NCBI GenBank assembly: GCA_934271265.1
Contig: CAKQRE010000026.1
Coordinates: 183,508-247,507 of the forward strand
Origin: an uncultured Clostridia bacterium
Lineage (GTDB): Bacteria > Bacillota > Clostridia > Christensenellales > Borkfalkiaceae
Length of the DNA stretch: 64,000 bases
Reading direction: 5' to 3'
Of the stretch, positions 8,602-16,581 are shown piece after piece. Every line of letters starts with the position of its first letter. Positions within the stretch are counted from its first letter, which is position 1. The notes beneath the pieces were generated by a model that saw nothing but the letters and a program-made list of their open reading frames with translations, was not told the DNA's origin and made no database searches. The translations under genes were made by a program, and so were the position numbers.

Positions 8602-9021
8602 ATGGAAAATCATATTAAACTGGTTGCGTTTAAAATCAACGAGATCGAATACAAGTTCAACGAAGGGATCAAACCCGGAACGAAATTTCAGATCAAACCG
8701 AAGATCGAATGTAAGATGGGCAGAAAAGACAATACCCTTTTCGTGAATTTGTCCGCCCGCGTGAACGAGGACATTTCCGCTCCCGTTCCCTTCAACCTGA
8801 ACGTAGCCATGTTCGGAACGTTCGTGGTGGAAAAGGAAGACGAGCAGAAAGTGTTTATTGCGGAAGCCGTGGAAGTGCTTTATCCCTATCTGCGCGCGGC
8901 GGTTTCGGCGATCACCGTGAACTGCAACATTCCGGCGTACGTTCTTCCCGTGATCAACGCCGCGTCTCTGGACGGCTCGGGCGATAAGATCGCTTCGGAT
9001 ACGACTGCGGAACTGAACTGA
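8602..9021 (+). CDS. SecB-like chaperone family protein
   Basis: A 139-residue cytoplasmic protein. The N-terminal half has alternating beta-strand character (KLVAFKINEIEYKF, TKFQIKPKIECKM). The C-terminal segment FIAEAVEVLYPYLRAAVSAITVNC followed by AYVLPVIN resembles the SecB core, where a similar LFPYxR..I helix precedes a PxxLxPVNF motif. SecB keeps secretory preproteins unfolded for SecA in Proteobacteria; related SecB-like proteins in other phyla act with toxin-antitoxin pairs or at the membrane. No toxin or antitoxin lies adjacent. The ATG follows AAGGAAGGC. Family membership is inferred from the motif, function is open. Confidence 0.65.
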   Translation: MENHIKLVAFKINEIEYKFNEGIKPGTKFQIKPKIECKMGRKDNTLFVNLSARVNEDISAPVPFNLNVAMFGTFVVEKEDEQKVFIAEAVEVLYPYLRAAVSAITVNCNIPAYVLPVINAASLDGSGDKIASDTTAELN

Positions 9022-9151
9022 GTAAAGAATCGGACAGAAATAATACGATCCGCACGCAGGGCGCCCGGTCATTTTTCCGGACGTCCGTCCAAAGAGTGTT
9101 CTTGCTCTGCCGATCTCTCCGTTCGGATCGAAAAACGAGGAGAAAGAACTT

Positions 9152-9718
9152 ATGAAGAACTTTTTCAAAGAGTTTGCGAAGTTCATCAAGCGCGGAAACG
9201 TGCTCGATCTTTCCGTCGCCGTTATTATCGGTGCGGCGTTCAATAAGATCGTAACTTCGCTCACCAACAGCGTCATTATGCCGATCATCACATTTTTCGT
9301 CGGCGAAAACAGCCTTGACGGCATGTCGATCGTGCTTCGCAAAGCGACCGATCCGGACGGGAAAGACCTGCTTCTGAAGTACGGCGAGTTTTTGCAGTCG
9401 ATCATCGATTTCCTTCTCATCGCGCTGATCATCTTCATTATCGTAAGAGTGGTAACGAGAGTATCCCGCGAGCTCGATTTCAACGCGAGAATGAAAGAGC
9501 AGATCGAGACGAAATACGAAAAGGACGAGGCGTTGACGGAGAGAGAACGGAAATGGATCGTCCGCATGCAGAAATCGCACCCCGAAATGGTGCCTGCCAA
9601 GAAAGGGGAACCCGTGCCCGCGGCGCCCGCTGCTCCGACGGAAGCGGAGCTTTTGCAGAGCATTCTAGCCGAATTGAAAAAACAGAACGAACAACGCGGA
9701 GACGGCGTGCAGAAATAA
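9152..9718 (+). CDS. mscL: large-conductance mechanosensitive channel MscL
   Basis: The 188-residue protein forms a pentameric stretch-activated pore that releases solutes on hypo-osmotic shock. The N-terminal FKEFIxRGNVLDLSVAVIIG pattern (here FKEFAKFIKRGNVLDLSVAV) and TM1, the periplasmic loop (residues 45-70) and TM2 (about 80-100) are clear. The C-terminus is longer than the usual 130-150 residues: a charged linker, an Ala/Pro-rich stretch (PVPAAPAAPTEAE) and a final helix (LLQSILAELKKQ) that matches the C-terminal bundle of the family. The Shine-Dalgarno is GAGGAG (9136-9141). Confidence 0.95.
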   Translation: MKNFFKEFAKFIKRGNVLDLSVAVIIGAAFNKIVTSLTNSVIMPIITFFVGENSLDGMSIVLRKATDPDGKDLLLKYGEFLQSIIDFLLIALIIFIIVRVVTRVSRELDFNARMKEQIETKYEKDEALTERERKWIVRMQKSHPEMVPAKKGEPVPAAPAAPTEAELLQSILAELKKQNEQRGDGVQK

Positions 9719-9793
9719 AAAGCCGTTTCCCCGGGAAACCGCGGGATCGGGCGGGAAAGGGCATCGTTTGCCGGTCGACTTGAGGGATAAACC

Positions 9794-10447
9794 ATGAAAT
9801 ATTTACGGAATCCGCTGTTTGAAGGGATCGCGGAAGATCGGTGCGACGCACTGATGAAAAATATGAATGCCAGGGAAGAAGATTTTCTTCGCGGACAGAC
9901 GGTCTATTCCTTTTCGGACGGAAAAGATTGTATCGGTTTTCTGACGGACGGTACCGCAAAGATCGTCAAGATAGACGAAAACGGCAACGAGATCCTGCTG
10001 GAAAAACTCGTGAGAGGAAACCTGTTCGGGAAAAGGTTTTCTTACGGGGGAAGGGAATGCGATCTCATCCTCGTGAAGGCGGAAAGCAAAGGAAGCGCGG
10101 CATTTATTCCTTATGAGGCGGTTCTGACCTGTTGCGACGGGGCGGGCGATTGTAAGCACGCCCTTCTGACGAATCTTTTTCGCGAGATCTCCCGCAAGGC
10201 GGCGCATTTAAGCGAAAGGATCGAAATTCTTTCCAATCGCACGATACGGGATAAACTTCTTTGTTATTTTTCCGTCTGTAAGGCGAAACAGGGAGCGGAG
10301 ACCTTCCGCATGGAAATGAGCCTGAGCGCTCTTTCGGAGTATCTCTGTGTGGACAGAAGCGCGATGATGCGCGAATTGAAACGCCTAAAAGAGGACGGCG
10401 CTTTGACCGTTTGCGAGAAAAGAGTTACTTTAAAGCAACACGTCTGA
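9794..10447 (+). CDS. Crp/Fnr-family transcription regulator
   Basis: A 217-residue protein with an N-terminal cyclic-nucleotide-binding-like beta-barrel (GFLTDGTAKIVKID, GNLFG) and a C-terminal winged helix (MSLSALSEYLCVDRSAMMRELKRL, about residues 172-195). The arginine and glutamate that bind cAMP in Crp are not evident, and there is no Fnr-type four-cysteine cluster, although Cys113, Cys114 and Cys119 (CCDGAGDC) are clustered mid-protein and might sense redox. The ligand is unknown. It stands alone between mscL and a terminator. Confidence 0.85.
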   Translation: MKYLRNPLFEGIAEDRCDALMKNMNAREEDFLRGQTVYSFSDGKDCIGFLTDGTAKIVKIDENGNEILLEKLVRGNLFGKRFSYGGRECDLILVKAESKGSAAFIPYEAVLTCCDGAGDCKHALLTNLFREISRKAAHLSERIEILSNRTIRDKLLCYFSVCKAKQGAETFRMEMSLSALSEYLCVDRSAMMRELKRLKEDGALTVCEKRVTLKQHV

Positions 10448-10490
10448 CGCCGGAAAAACAGAACGGTTTTACGGGTGTTAAGCAAAAAAG

Positions 10491-10520
10491 CCTGCGGAAG
10501 TCTCCGCAGGTTTTCTTTTT
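10491..10520 (+). terminator. terminator after the Crp/Fnr gene
   Basis: CCTGCGGA (10491-10498) pairs with TCCGCAGG (10503-10510) around a 4-base loop, followed by TTTTCTTTTT. A strong intrinsic terminator. The open reading of the next gene extends through it, which argues for the downstream ATG at 10544 as the real start. Confidence 0.9.
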
Positions 10521-10543
10521 GCTTTTTTGCGCATACTTTCCCT

Positions 10544-11701
10544 ATGAAAACTCATGAGGAACAAAGGAAAAAATATAAGTTCGCCCAAAAGACGGTTTGC
10601 GCGGCGTTTTTGCTGAGCCTTCTTTTTCTGCTGACTTCCGCGGGAACTGCGGGCGTTGCGCTGAAAATAGAGGCGGGCGGGAAAGAATATCTCTTTTATC
10701 CCGCTGAGATCGGTTATGCGGGCGGAAAAGCGTTTCTGAAAAAAGAGGAAGAAGTTTTACACGGTATTTATCTCGATACGGTCACGTTGCCTGCGGACGC
10801 CCGCGCGATCTTTACCCCGCAAAAAAGAGAACCTTTTACCTACGAGACGGAGAGAACCGGAAAGGGGATAGACGAAGAAAAACTTCTCCGCGACGTCCGT
10901 GCGGCGTTAAACGGTGGAGAAAGGGTGGTAAAATGCGCGTTTATCGACTTATACCCGAGTGTAACTGTACGGCAATTGAAGAGGGAAACGCAGAACGTCG
11001 CCCGTTTTTCAACGGAATACGCAACTTCTTCCGCGGCGAGAAAAAACAACGTTGCCACGGCGGTAAGGGCGATCGGAGGAAGGAAACTTTTGCCGGGGGA
11101 AGAGTTTTCCTTTAATCGCGCGGTCGGGGCAAGGAAAAGGGAAAACGGATATCTTCCCGCAAAGATCATCGAAAACGGAAGATTTGCGGACGGGATCGGC
11201 GGCGGGGTATGTCAGGTTTCTTCCACGTTGTATAACGCCGCGTTGCTTTCGGGGCTTACGGTGACCGAACGCCACGGGCACAGCCTTTCCGTTTCTTACG
11301 TGGAACCTTCTTTCGACGCAATGGTAAGCGATGCGGGCGCCGATCTGAAATTCAGAAACGACGGGGAAACAGCCGTTTATTTCGGCGCGTTCGCAGACGG
11401 CGAAAGGATCGTGTTTTCCTTTTACGGAAAGAAAGGAACTTGCGAATACCGAAGAAAAAGTTACGTGCTTTCTTACGTCGACCCGCCGGAAGAGGAGACG
11501 ATCGTGTGCGGGGAGCTTCCCCGCGGCGAAAGCAGAGAGGTCGTCAAGGCGAGAACGGGGATCGTGAGCGAGGGGTTTCTCGAAACCTACGAAAACGGAA
11601 AGCTGATTTGCAGAAAAGCTCTCGGTAAGGACAGATATGCGCCTTTGCGCGGGATCAGACTGATCGGCGCGGGGAGTGCCGCCGATGAAAAACGGTCGTA
11701 G
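10544..11701 (+). CDS. VanW-family exported protein
   Basis: A 385-residue protein with one N-terminal membrane segment (AAFLLSLLFLLTSAGTAGVAL, about residues 20-40) and an external domain. The VanW region spans about residues 155-295, with FSFNRAVGARKRENGYLPAK, GGGVCQVSSTLYNAALLSG and ERHGHSLSVSYV. VanW proteins occur in some vancomycin clusters but are widespread in spore formers and their activity is unknown; recent work relates the fold to peptidoglycan-binding or transpeptidase-like domains. No vanA/B-type genes are nearby, so this is not evidence of glycopeptide resistance. The start at ATG 10544 lies just after the terminator and lacks a strong Shine-Dalgarno. Confidence 0.85.
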   Translation: MKTHEEQRKKYKFAQKTVCAAFLLSLLFLLTSAGTAGVALKIEAGGKEYLFYPAEIGYAGGKAFLKKEEEVLHGIYLDTVTLPADARAIFTPQKREPFTYETERTGKGIDEEKLLRDVRAALNGGERVVKCAFIDLYPSVTVRQLKRETQNVARFSTEYATSSAARKNNVATAVRAIGGRKLLPGEEFSFNRAVGARKRENGYLPAKIIENGRFADGIGGGVCQVSSTLYNAALLSGLTVTERHGHSLSVSYVEPSFDAMVSDAGADLKFRNDGETAVYFGAFADGERIVFSFYGKKGTCEYRRKSYVLSYVDPPEEETIVCGELPRGESREVVKARTGIVSEGFLETYENGKLICRKALGKDRYAPLRGIRLIGAGSAADEKRS

Positions 11702-11874
11702 CGAAGCAAACGGTATATTTTCCCGAGAGAGACGAAACGGCGCTTGTCCGCCGTAGGGAAAGCCTCGGAGCTTGCGGCGGTTGAGCGCGGAAGGGTTGTA
11801 TTTCCGCAAGAGGGCTTTTCCGTCGGGTCGTTTCTTATTTCATCTTATTTTAACGGGCAGAACCTCTTTTTGCT
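11702..11874. other. gene-free stretch upstream of the 11875 promoter
   Basis: GC-rich spacer. GCGGAA and TTCCGC around 11788-11810 can form a hairpin. Nothing else recognised. Confidence 0.4.
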
Positions 11875-11903
11875 TTGACTTTTTTCCGGAAAACGGTTAT
11901 AAT
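11875..11903 (+). promoter_or_regulatory. sigma-A promoter of the 11981 gene
   Basis: TTGACT (11875-11880), 17-base spacer, TATAAT (11898-11903). The expected start is near 11910, giving a leader of about 70 bases. Confidence 0.85.
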
Positions 11904-11980
11904 GAATAAAGCGTCCCGAACCGCTTTGCGGAACGCATTGCGGGGAGCTGAAATCACGAATCGGGAAAGAGAGGTTATTG

Positions 11981-12673
11981 ATGGAAAAGAAAAATCCCGC
12001 CCCCGTGGCGGAAGAGCGGGCGAAAGCGCCTGAGGGAAAGAAATTTTATCCGGATGTGGAGTTCAACAGAAAAGAGAGAAGAAAAACTCTTTTTCTCGCC
12101 GCCGCGCTTATAATTCTGCTCGGCGGAATGAGTATCGTCACCTTTATGGGACAGGGCGGTCAGGTTTCCCTGATCATGGGTCTTTTAATGGTGATGTTCC
12201 TCGTGTTCGGTATCAGTATGATCCCGGGAGCGTTTAAACAGTATCCGGTCAAAAACGAGCCGCTGCTCGAAGTGTATCCGAAAGAGGTCGTGATCGGAGA
12301 TAAGCGCGTAAAACCGAGCGATATTCTGTCCGTCCGTCTTACGATTTCTCTTCCTTCCGCCAAAACGAAAGCGGAAAACGAACAGCTGATCGAAACGGCA
12401 AGCAAGGAAGAACCGGAGCGCGGAATGACCGCCGACCTCGACTTTACGCTGAAAAACATGACCAAAAAAGATAAAGCCGTTTATCTTACGATCTCGTGTG
12501 CGTACGAGGCGCTTCTCGCGCTGTATGCCGCGGGGGTGAAACACTATCAGATCGTGTATTCCCTGAAAAAAATGAGCCGCGCGTCGACCTATCGCCTGGA
12601 GAATTCGGAGTCCGAAGACGGGGTGAAACTCGGCGAAATCTCGAAAAAAGATCGTTTGAAACAACTGTACTGA
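11981..12673 (+). CDS. two-helix membrane protein with PH-like domain, unknown function
   Basis: A 230-residue protein. A charged N-terminus of 35 residues is followed by two membrane helices (LFLAAALIILLGGMSIVTF and LIMGLLMVMFLVFGISMI) and a cytoplasmic domain starting LLEVYPKEVVIGDKRVKPSDILSVRL. The latter pattern is typical of bacterial PH-like domains that follow a helical hairpin; a similar protein is encoded at 34340. The start at ATG 11981 follows AAAGAGAGG at 11967-11975; a TTG three bases earlier is less likely. It has its own consensus promoter and a terminator shared with the convergent gene. No function can be assigned. Confidence 0.8.
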   Translation: MEKKNPAPVAEERAKAPEGKKFYPDVEFNRKERRKTLFLAAALIILLGGMSIVTFMGQGGQVSLIMGLLMVMFLVFGISMIPGAFKQYPVKNEPLLEVYPKEVVIGDKRVKPSDILSVRLTISLPSAKTKAENEQLIETASKEEPERGMTADLDFTLKNMTKKDKAVYLTISCAYEALLALYAAGVKHYQIVYSLKKMSRASTYRLENSESEDGVKLGEISKKDRLKQLY

Positions 12674-12686
12674 AAAACAAAAAAAG

Positions 12687-12740
12687 AAAACCTTCTCCGC
12701 GCGCGTCGTCCCGATCGGTACGTGCCGGGGAAGGTTTTTT
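12687..12740. terminator. bidirectional terminator between convergent genes
   Basis: AAAACCTTCTCC pairs with GGGGAAGGTTTT across a GC-rich loop. A T-run follows on the plus strand and an A-run precedes, so it can serve both the 11981 gene and the minus-strand gene ending at 12787. Confidence 0.8.
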
Positions 12741-12786
12741 GTTTTGTCTTCGTGAGACTTTTCGTTATGCCAGATCGTGTTCCGGG

Positions 12787-15396
12787 TTACTTCTGCACGC
12801 TTCCGAAGAGAAATCTTCTTTCAAAGTAGAGAGAAACGACGAAGAGAGAGGTTGCCGTAAGAATGATCATGATGAATTTCACGATGTTCTTTTTGCCGTC
12901 GGACACGATATAGCGCGCCTCGATCTTTCCCGTTTTGCCGTCGCCGTAAAGCACGGACACCATGCCGTCTTCGTCCGCAGAGACGGAAGCGAGCATTTTT
13001 GTCTTCGTGCGGATTACGTCGATGCGGTCTCCTTTGTCGTCGTATACGGCTACGCCTTTGCGGTCGTATACGTAAACGGAGCGCACGTTTGCCGAGGTTG
13101 CGGAAACGGCGATCCTGTCGATCAGGAAGGTTTCCGGGATATACCCCGTTGTTTTTCCGTCCGTCACGACGAGGTAGGTTTTACCGTTGAACGTGATTTT
13201 CTCGAGAGAAGAAAGATGGGTAAATTCTCCGATCTTTTCGCTGCGGAAGGAGTCGGTCAGTACGGGAAGGGTGTAAACGGAGAACGAGACGGCTGCGTAT
13301 CCTTTACGGTCGGAAGTCTCCGGGGTAAAAGTTTCGGATATATCCGACGTCCGGATGACCATGGCGTTGCCGTCGTTCACGGCAAGGGTGTATTTTCCGC
13401 CGAGCGGGATCGTCGCCCAGTCAAGACCGTCGTAAGCGTCCTGCACGGTGTGATAATTCAGAAATTCAAAATAAGTCCCGTCCGTTTTCGTCAGATCGAT
13501 CTCAAACAATTTCGCGCCCGTTCTGATTTTTGCGAACGAGGCGTTCTCCCGGTAGGTAAGGGAGAACCCGGAGGGGATCGCGATTTCGTACGGGGTGGCG
13601 ATGTCCATCTGGTCGGGCTTCGATTCGTCCGATTTCAGGATCAGTCCGGCAAACAGAAAGTATGCCGTTTCGGAGTCGTAAGACAGACAGAAGGAAACGG
13701 AATCGTCGATACCGGAAAGATTGGACGAAAGGGAAAGGTCGCGGGCAAAGTTTCTGACGTAAACGCCGTCCGTCTCGCCGTAGCAATAAATTTTATTGGC
13801 GGAGGAAAGAACGTAGATCTTTCCGTCGAAATCGGTCCGGATGTCTTTCACTTCGAGATCGGGAGAGAGGGAAAAGATCTTTTTGTTCGTTCCGTCGTAG
13901 CGGTAAAAATCGAGCGCGCTTTCCGTTTTCGCACAGTAATAGATCGCGCCGAAGATATCTACGGCGAGATACCTGCCTGTTCCCATTACGGAAGCCGACG
14001 TTTTGTCGATCTCTTCGAGAACGGGGTTTGCCGCGGAAATACGATATAAAACCGTTCTCGTGCGCGAGCCGATCAATTCGTTGCGAAGGAGATAAAAATA
14101 TCCTTCGGAATAGGCAATATCCGCAACGCTTGCGAGGTCGCTTTCGAAAACGACGGTCGCCGCAAGAGTCGGTTCGCCCGTTTCGGAGATCTGAAGAAGG
14201 GTCACGTTATGATCGGTCGCATAGCATACGTATCCGTTCCCTGCGGAAAACGTGACGGGGAATACCCGTTCGCCCAAAGAAATGCGGTGATAGGTTTTGA
14301 CGGATTCTCTGATGTTTTCGATTCTTACGATGCGGTTGCCGTCGAGCGCGTAAACGGTGTTGCGGTCGATCGCCACGTCTTTTGCTTTTTCGGAAAGTCT
14401 GTTCACGGCGTTCGAGTTTGTGGTGATGGCGAATTTCGTGAATCCGTTATCGGAAAGGTCGATTTCCTGCACGGCGTCGATCGTGGAGTCTGCGACCCAG
14501 AGTTTGCCGTCTTTCATGCAGACGCCGCACGGGTCGATAAAATTTCCGAGATCTTCCGTTTTGTTTTCGGGATCGATGCGGAAAACGCTTTTTACGCCGT
14601 CAACGCCGTCCGGCGCGAGGGAGAATACTCCGTTTTCCGTCGTGAAATAAAGCACGCATTCGCCGGAGGTGAAATCTTCGGCGATCGAGCGCACGTTGCC
14701 GCCTGCATCGCCTATCGTTTTGCTCGTTCCGCCGGAGTATTCGTAAAGGTTCGTGTTGTCGCTTAAGGTATAATAAAGCTTTCCCGTTTTCGAAAGGAGA
14801 AGGGTGGTCGGTTTTGCCGCGTCGAACTTTTTTCGTTCGCCCGTAACGGGTTTTACACGGAAAACGTCCGTCGAAGAGGTGTCGATATCGTCGAAATAAA
14901 CGGTATTGCTGAGTTGCGTTACGATCACGTCTCCGCAGACGGAAAAAGAAGACGCGCTGAAAATCCCCGTTGTTTTTACGTCCGCCGCGGTGAAGGTTTT
15001 GTCTTCGTTGTCGAGATCGGTGAGATCGACGGAATAGATCTGCGAGTTATACAAAAAGAGCAGAAAATTCTTATAGCGGGAAAGAGTGAGGGCGATCACG
15101 TCCGTTCCCTCGTTCGAGGAAAGGGAAGAAACGTCGATCTCCCGGAACTTTTCGTTTTTATAGAGAACGATCGCGTTTTTATGGGAGATCGCCACAAAAT
15201 CGCCGTCGGCATCGTAACGGCAGATCGCCGTGGGGGTGTTCAGATTATAATATTCGAGGTAGCTTGCGGGAAGAAATATTTGCGTGTCTACTACGGTTTC
15301 CGAACCTTCTTCCGCACGGACGCGCACGCCGAAAAGCCCCGATAAAACCAGGGCGGAAATCGTTATGAGCAAAAGATAAGGCAGTGTTTTCTTCAT
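12787..15396 (-). CDS. large exported beta-propeller protein with SH3-like repeats and C-terminal anchor
   Basis: An 869-residue protein of unknown function. It has a Sec signal peptide (residues 1-28, ending VRAEE). A long repeat-rich ectodomain contains strand pairs such as KLWVADSTIDAVQEIDLSDN and GKIYVLSSANKIYCYGE at about 40-residue spacing, as in NHL/SMP-type beta-propellers (about residues 50-650). Two SH3-like modules follow (about 690-840: TYLVVTDGKTTGYIPETFL and VSVLYGDGKTGKIEARYIV), then one membrane helix (FIMIILTATSLFVVSLYF) and a short basic tail. It should face the cell exterior. The Shine-Dalgarno AAAGGAAA precedes the ATG. The protein encoded at 16582 shares the SH3-SH3-anchor end. 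Confidence 0.75.
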   Translation of the reverse strand: MKKTLPYLLLITISALVLSGLFGVRVRAEEGSETVVDTQIFLPASYLEYYNLNTPTAICRYDADGDFVAISHKNAIVLYKNEKFREIDVSSLSSNEGTDVIALTLSRYKNFLLFLYNSQIYSVDLTDLDNEDKTFTAADVKTTGIFSASSFSVCGDVIVTQLSNTVYFDDIDTSSTDVFRVKPVTGERKKFDAAKPTTLLLSKTGKLYYTLSDNTNLYEYSGGTSKTIGDAGGNVRSIAEDFTSGECVLYFTTENGVFSLAPDGVDGVKSVFRIDPENKTEDLGNFIDPCGVCMKDGKLWVADSTIDAVQEIDLSDNGFTKFAITTNSNAVNRLSEKAKDVAIDRNTVYALDGNRIVRIENIRESVKTYHRISLGERVFPVTFSAGNGYVCYATDHNVTLLQISETGEPTLAATVVFESDLASVADIAYSEGYFYLLRNELIGSRTRTVLYRISAANPVLEEIDKTSASVMGTGRYLAVDIFGAIYYCAKTESALDFYRYDGTNKKIFSLSPDLEVKDIRTDFDGKIYVLSSANKIYCYGETDGVYVRNFARDLSLSSNLSGIDDSVSFCLSYDSETAYFLFAGLILKSDESKPDQMDIATPYEIAIPSGFSLTYRENASFAKIRTGAKLFEIDLTKTDGTYFEFLNYHTVQDAYDGLDWATIPLGGKYTLAVNDGNAMVIRTSDISETFTPETSDRKGYAAVSFSVYTLPVLTDSFRSEKIGEFTHLSSLEKITFNGKTYLVVTDGKTTGYIPETFLIDRIAVSATSANVRSVYVYDRKGVAVYDDKGDRIDVIRTKTKMLASVSADEDGMVSVLYGDGKTGKIEARYIVSDGKKNIVKFIMIILTATSLFVVSLYFERRFLFGSVQK

Positions 15397-15463
15397 GGTG
15401 TTTCCTTTGTGTCCCGAGCTTTCGTAAGTTGCGGATAACGTCGGGATGTCGAATACGGATATT

Positions 15464-15497
15464 AATCTATAACAGAGTTGAATCTATAACAGAGTTG
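15464..15497 (-). repeat. 17-bp perfect tandem repeat in the leader of the 12787 gene
   Basis: AATCTATAACAGAGTTG occurs at 15464-15480 and 15481-15497 without a gap. On the minus strand the pair lies about 10-45 bases after the predicted transcription start, a position suited to a roadblock operator or an RNA-binding site. Confidence 0.7.
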
Positions 15498-15513
15498 ATA
15501 AACTTCCGTATTC

Positions 15514-15542
15514 AGTATAGCATTTCTTTTTGAATAACACAA
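15514..15542 (-). promoter_or_regulatory. sigma-A promoter of the 12787 gene
   Basis: Read on the minus strand: TTGTGT (15542-15537), 17-base spacer, TATACT (15519-15514) with an extended TGC. The leader to the ATG at 15396 is about 110 bases. Confidence 0.65.
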
Positions 15543-15673
15543 GTTTTTTGCGCCCGCTTTTCCGGCGTTTTTCCCGGCGCCGGAGGTTTCGTGCCGGCGG
15601 GGCGTTTTTCTTCCCCGATCGCGCGCGGGCGGGGAGGTACGAAAATTCGATGAATTTCTACAATTTTCCTACG
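15543..15673. other. GC-rich spacer between divergent transcription units
   Basis: Several self-complementary GC-rich words (for instance CCGGCGCCGG) but no open frame, promoter or known element that I can support. Confidence 0.4.
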
Positions 15674-15706
15674 AAAAGGTGACAGCATGTTGTCACCTTT
15701 TTTCGT
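15674..15706. terminator. strong hairpin with T-run
   Basis: AAAAGGTGACA (15674-15684) and TGTCACCTTTT (15691-15701) form an 11-bp perfect stem with a 6-base loop and further Ts. No gene reads into it from the left on the plus strand. It may be an insulator at the left edge of the phage-derived module, a relic, or the end of an unrecognised small RNA. Confidence 0.65.
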
Positions 15707-15876
15707 TTATAATACGGGCGAACTTTTTTTTCGCAAGAAAAACGACCGGAAGGAGACGGATCGTACGCCGAAAAAAGGGAAATCGAATATTTTAAAGGGC
15801 GAAACGCAATTTGTCAACCGATTATGAACGCTTTCGGAAATAAAAAAAATTTCATATCGAAAACGGTCGGTTTGAC

Positions 15877-15905
15877 TTGATTTTTCGGAAATCCTCGCTT
15901 ATAAT
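15877..15905 (+). promoter_or_regulatory. sigma-A promoter of the phage-module regulator
   Basis: TTGATT (15877-15882), 17-base spacer, TATAAT (15900-15905), about 45 bases before the GTG start at 15950. A second TTGACT overlaps just upstream with a 22-base spacer, too long. Confidence 0.75.
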
Positions 15906-15949
15906 GAGCCCGATTTTTCGAAAAGGCGTTCGCCGGAACGGAGGGAAAA

Positions 15950-16546
15950 GTGGAAGGATACGAAAAGGTTTTGTTAAGGGGGTATGCGATCGTTGAAAAA
16001 GTGATCGCGGGGATCGACGATCTTGTGGAAAGACGGGCTCTTGCTTCGTTCTGGTCCAGAGAGTCGTGCGAGAGCGTCGCGGAGAAAATTCTCGCGTTGA
16101 CGGAAACGAAAGGGGAACTGCTGATCCTGAGAGAAAAACTCGGAAAGTCGCTTCGGGCATTGTGCAAAGAAGATCTCGAGCTGATCGCTTTCCGGTATTG
16201 GAAGATCGTTCCGAAACGCGAAGGGTTCGAGCACGTTTCCCGCAATTATTTCAGAAAGCAGAAACGCGCGCTCAGACGGTTTTCCGACGAGCTGATAAAG
16301 CGCGGCATGACGTCGGACTGGTTTGACGAATACTGCATGCGATTCGGATTTATCCGTTCCATCGCCCATTCGCAGGAGCGGGAGAAGAAGGAAAAGGAGA
16401 TTTGCTCCGTAAAGAAGACGGATGCGGGAAACGCTTTCCCGGATCGCGCGGAAAGTATGGTCCGTAAAACGGAAAGCGCGGTTTTCGAAAAACGGCGTTT
16501 CCCGAGAAAGGACAAGAGAGAAAATACCGGAAATAACGCCGTATAA
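15950..16546 (+). CDS. phage-type late regulator with sigma-region-4-like domain (tentative)
   Basis: A 198-residue basic protein starting with GTG behind GGAGGGAAAA. The middle part, with LGKSLRALCKEDLELIAFRYWK...FEHVSRNYFRKQKRALRRF (about residues 65-110), has the layout of sigma-70 region 4 or of ArpU/RinA-like activators found just upstream of phage terminase genes: a helix ending in an acidic x-L-I-x-x-R-Y motif, then a helix-turn-helix-like segment. The last 60 residues are low-complexity and charged. It is the first gene of the phage-derived module and has a vegetative promoter. A role as the switch for the downstream structural operon is inference. Its stop codon overlaps one copy of the 12-bp repeat. 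Confidence 0.5.
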   Translation: MEGYEKVLLRGYAIVEKVIAGIDDLVERRALASFWSRESCESVAEKILALTETKGELLILREKLGKSLRALCKEDLELIAFRYWKIVPKREGFEHVSRNYFRKQKRALRRFSDELIKRGMTSDWFDEYCMRFGFIRSIAHSQEREKKEKEICSVKKTDAGNAFPDRAESMVRKTESAVFEKRRFPRKDKRENTGNNAV

Positions 16547-16554
16547 GTCGATAA
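16543..16554 (+). repeat. 12-bp repeat ATAAGTCGATAA
   Basis: Exact copy of the recurrent word ATAAGYCGATWA; includes the stop codon of the gene ending at 16546. Confidence 0.7.
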
Positions 16555-16581
16555 AAAGGTAATTTATAGGGCGGCATGCCG

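Noticed and set aside
10475..10543. Upstream start of the VanW protein
   Set aside because: It would begin inside the terminator hairpin; ATG 10544 gives a normal membrane-anchor start.
10544..11701. Vancomycin resistance gene
   Set aside because: VanW-family proteins are widespread housekeeping proteins of spore formers; no van ligase or regulator genes nearby.
12496..14049. 517-residue plus-strand frame opposite the beta-propeller gene
   Set aside because: Shadow frame with Arg/Val/Phe-rich low-complexity translation; the minus-strand product has a signal peptide, repeats and anchor.
15690..15713. Promoter formed by TTGTCA and TATAAT after the hairpin at 15674
   Set aside because: Spacer is only 12 bases.
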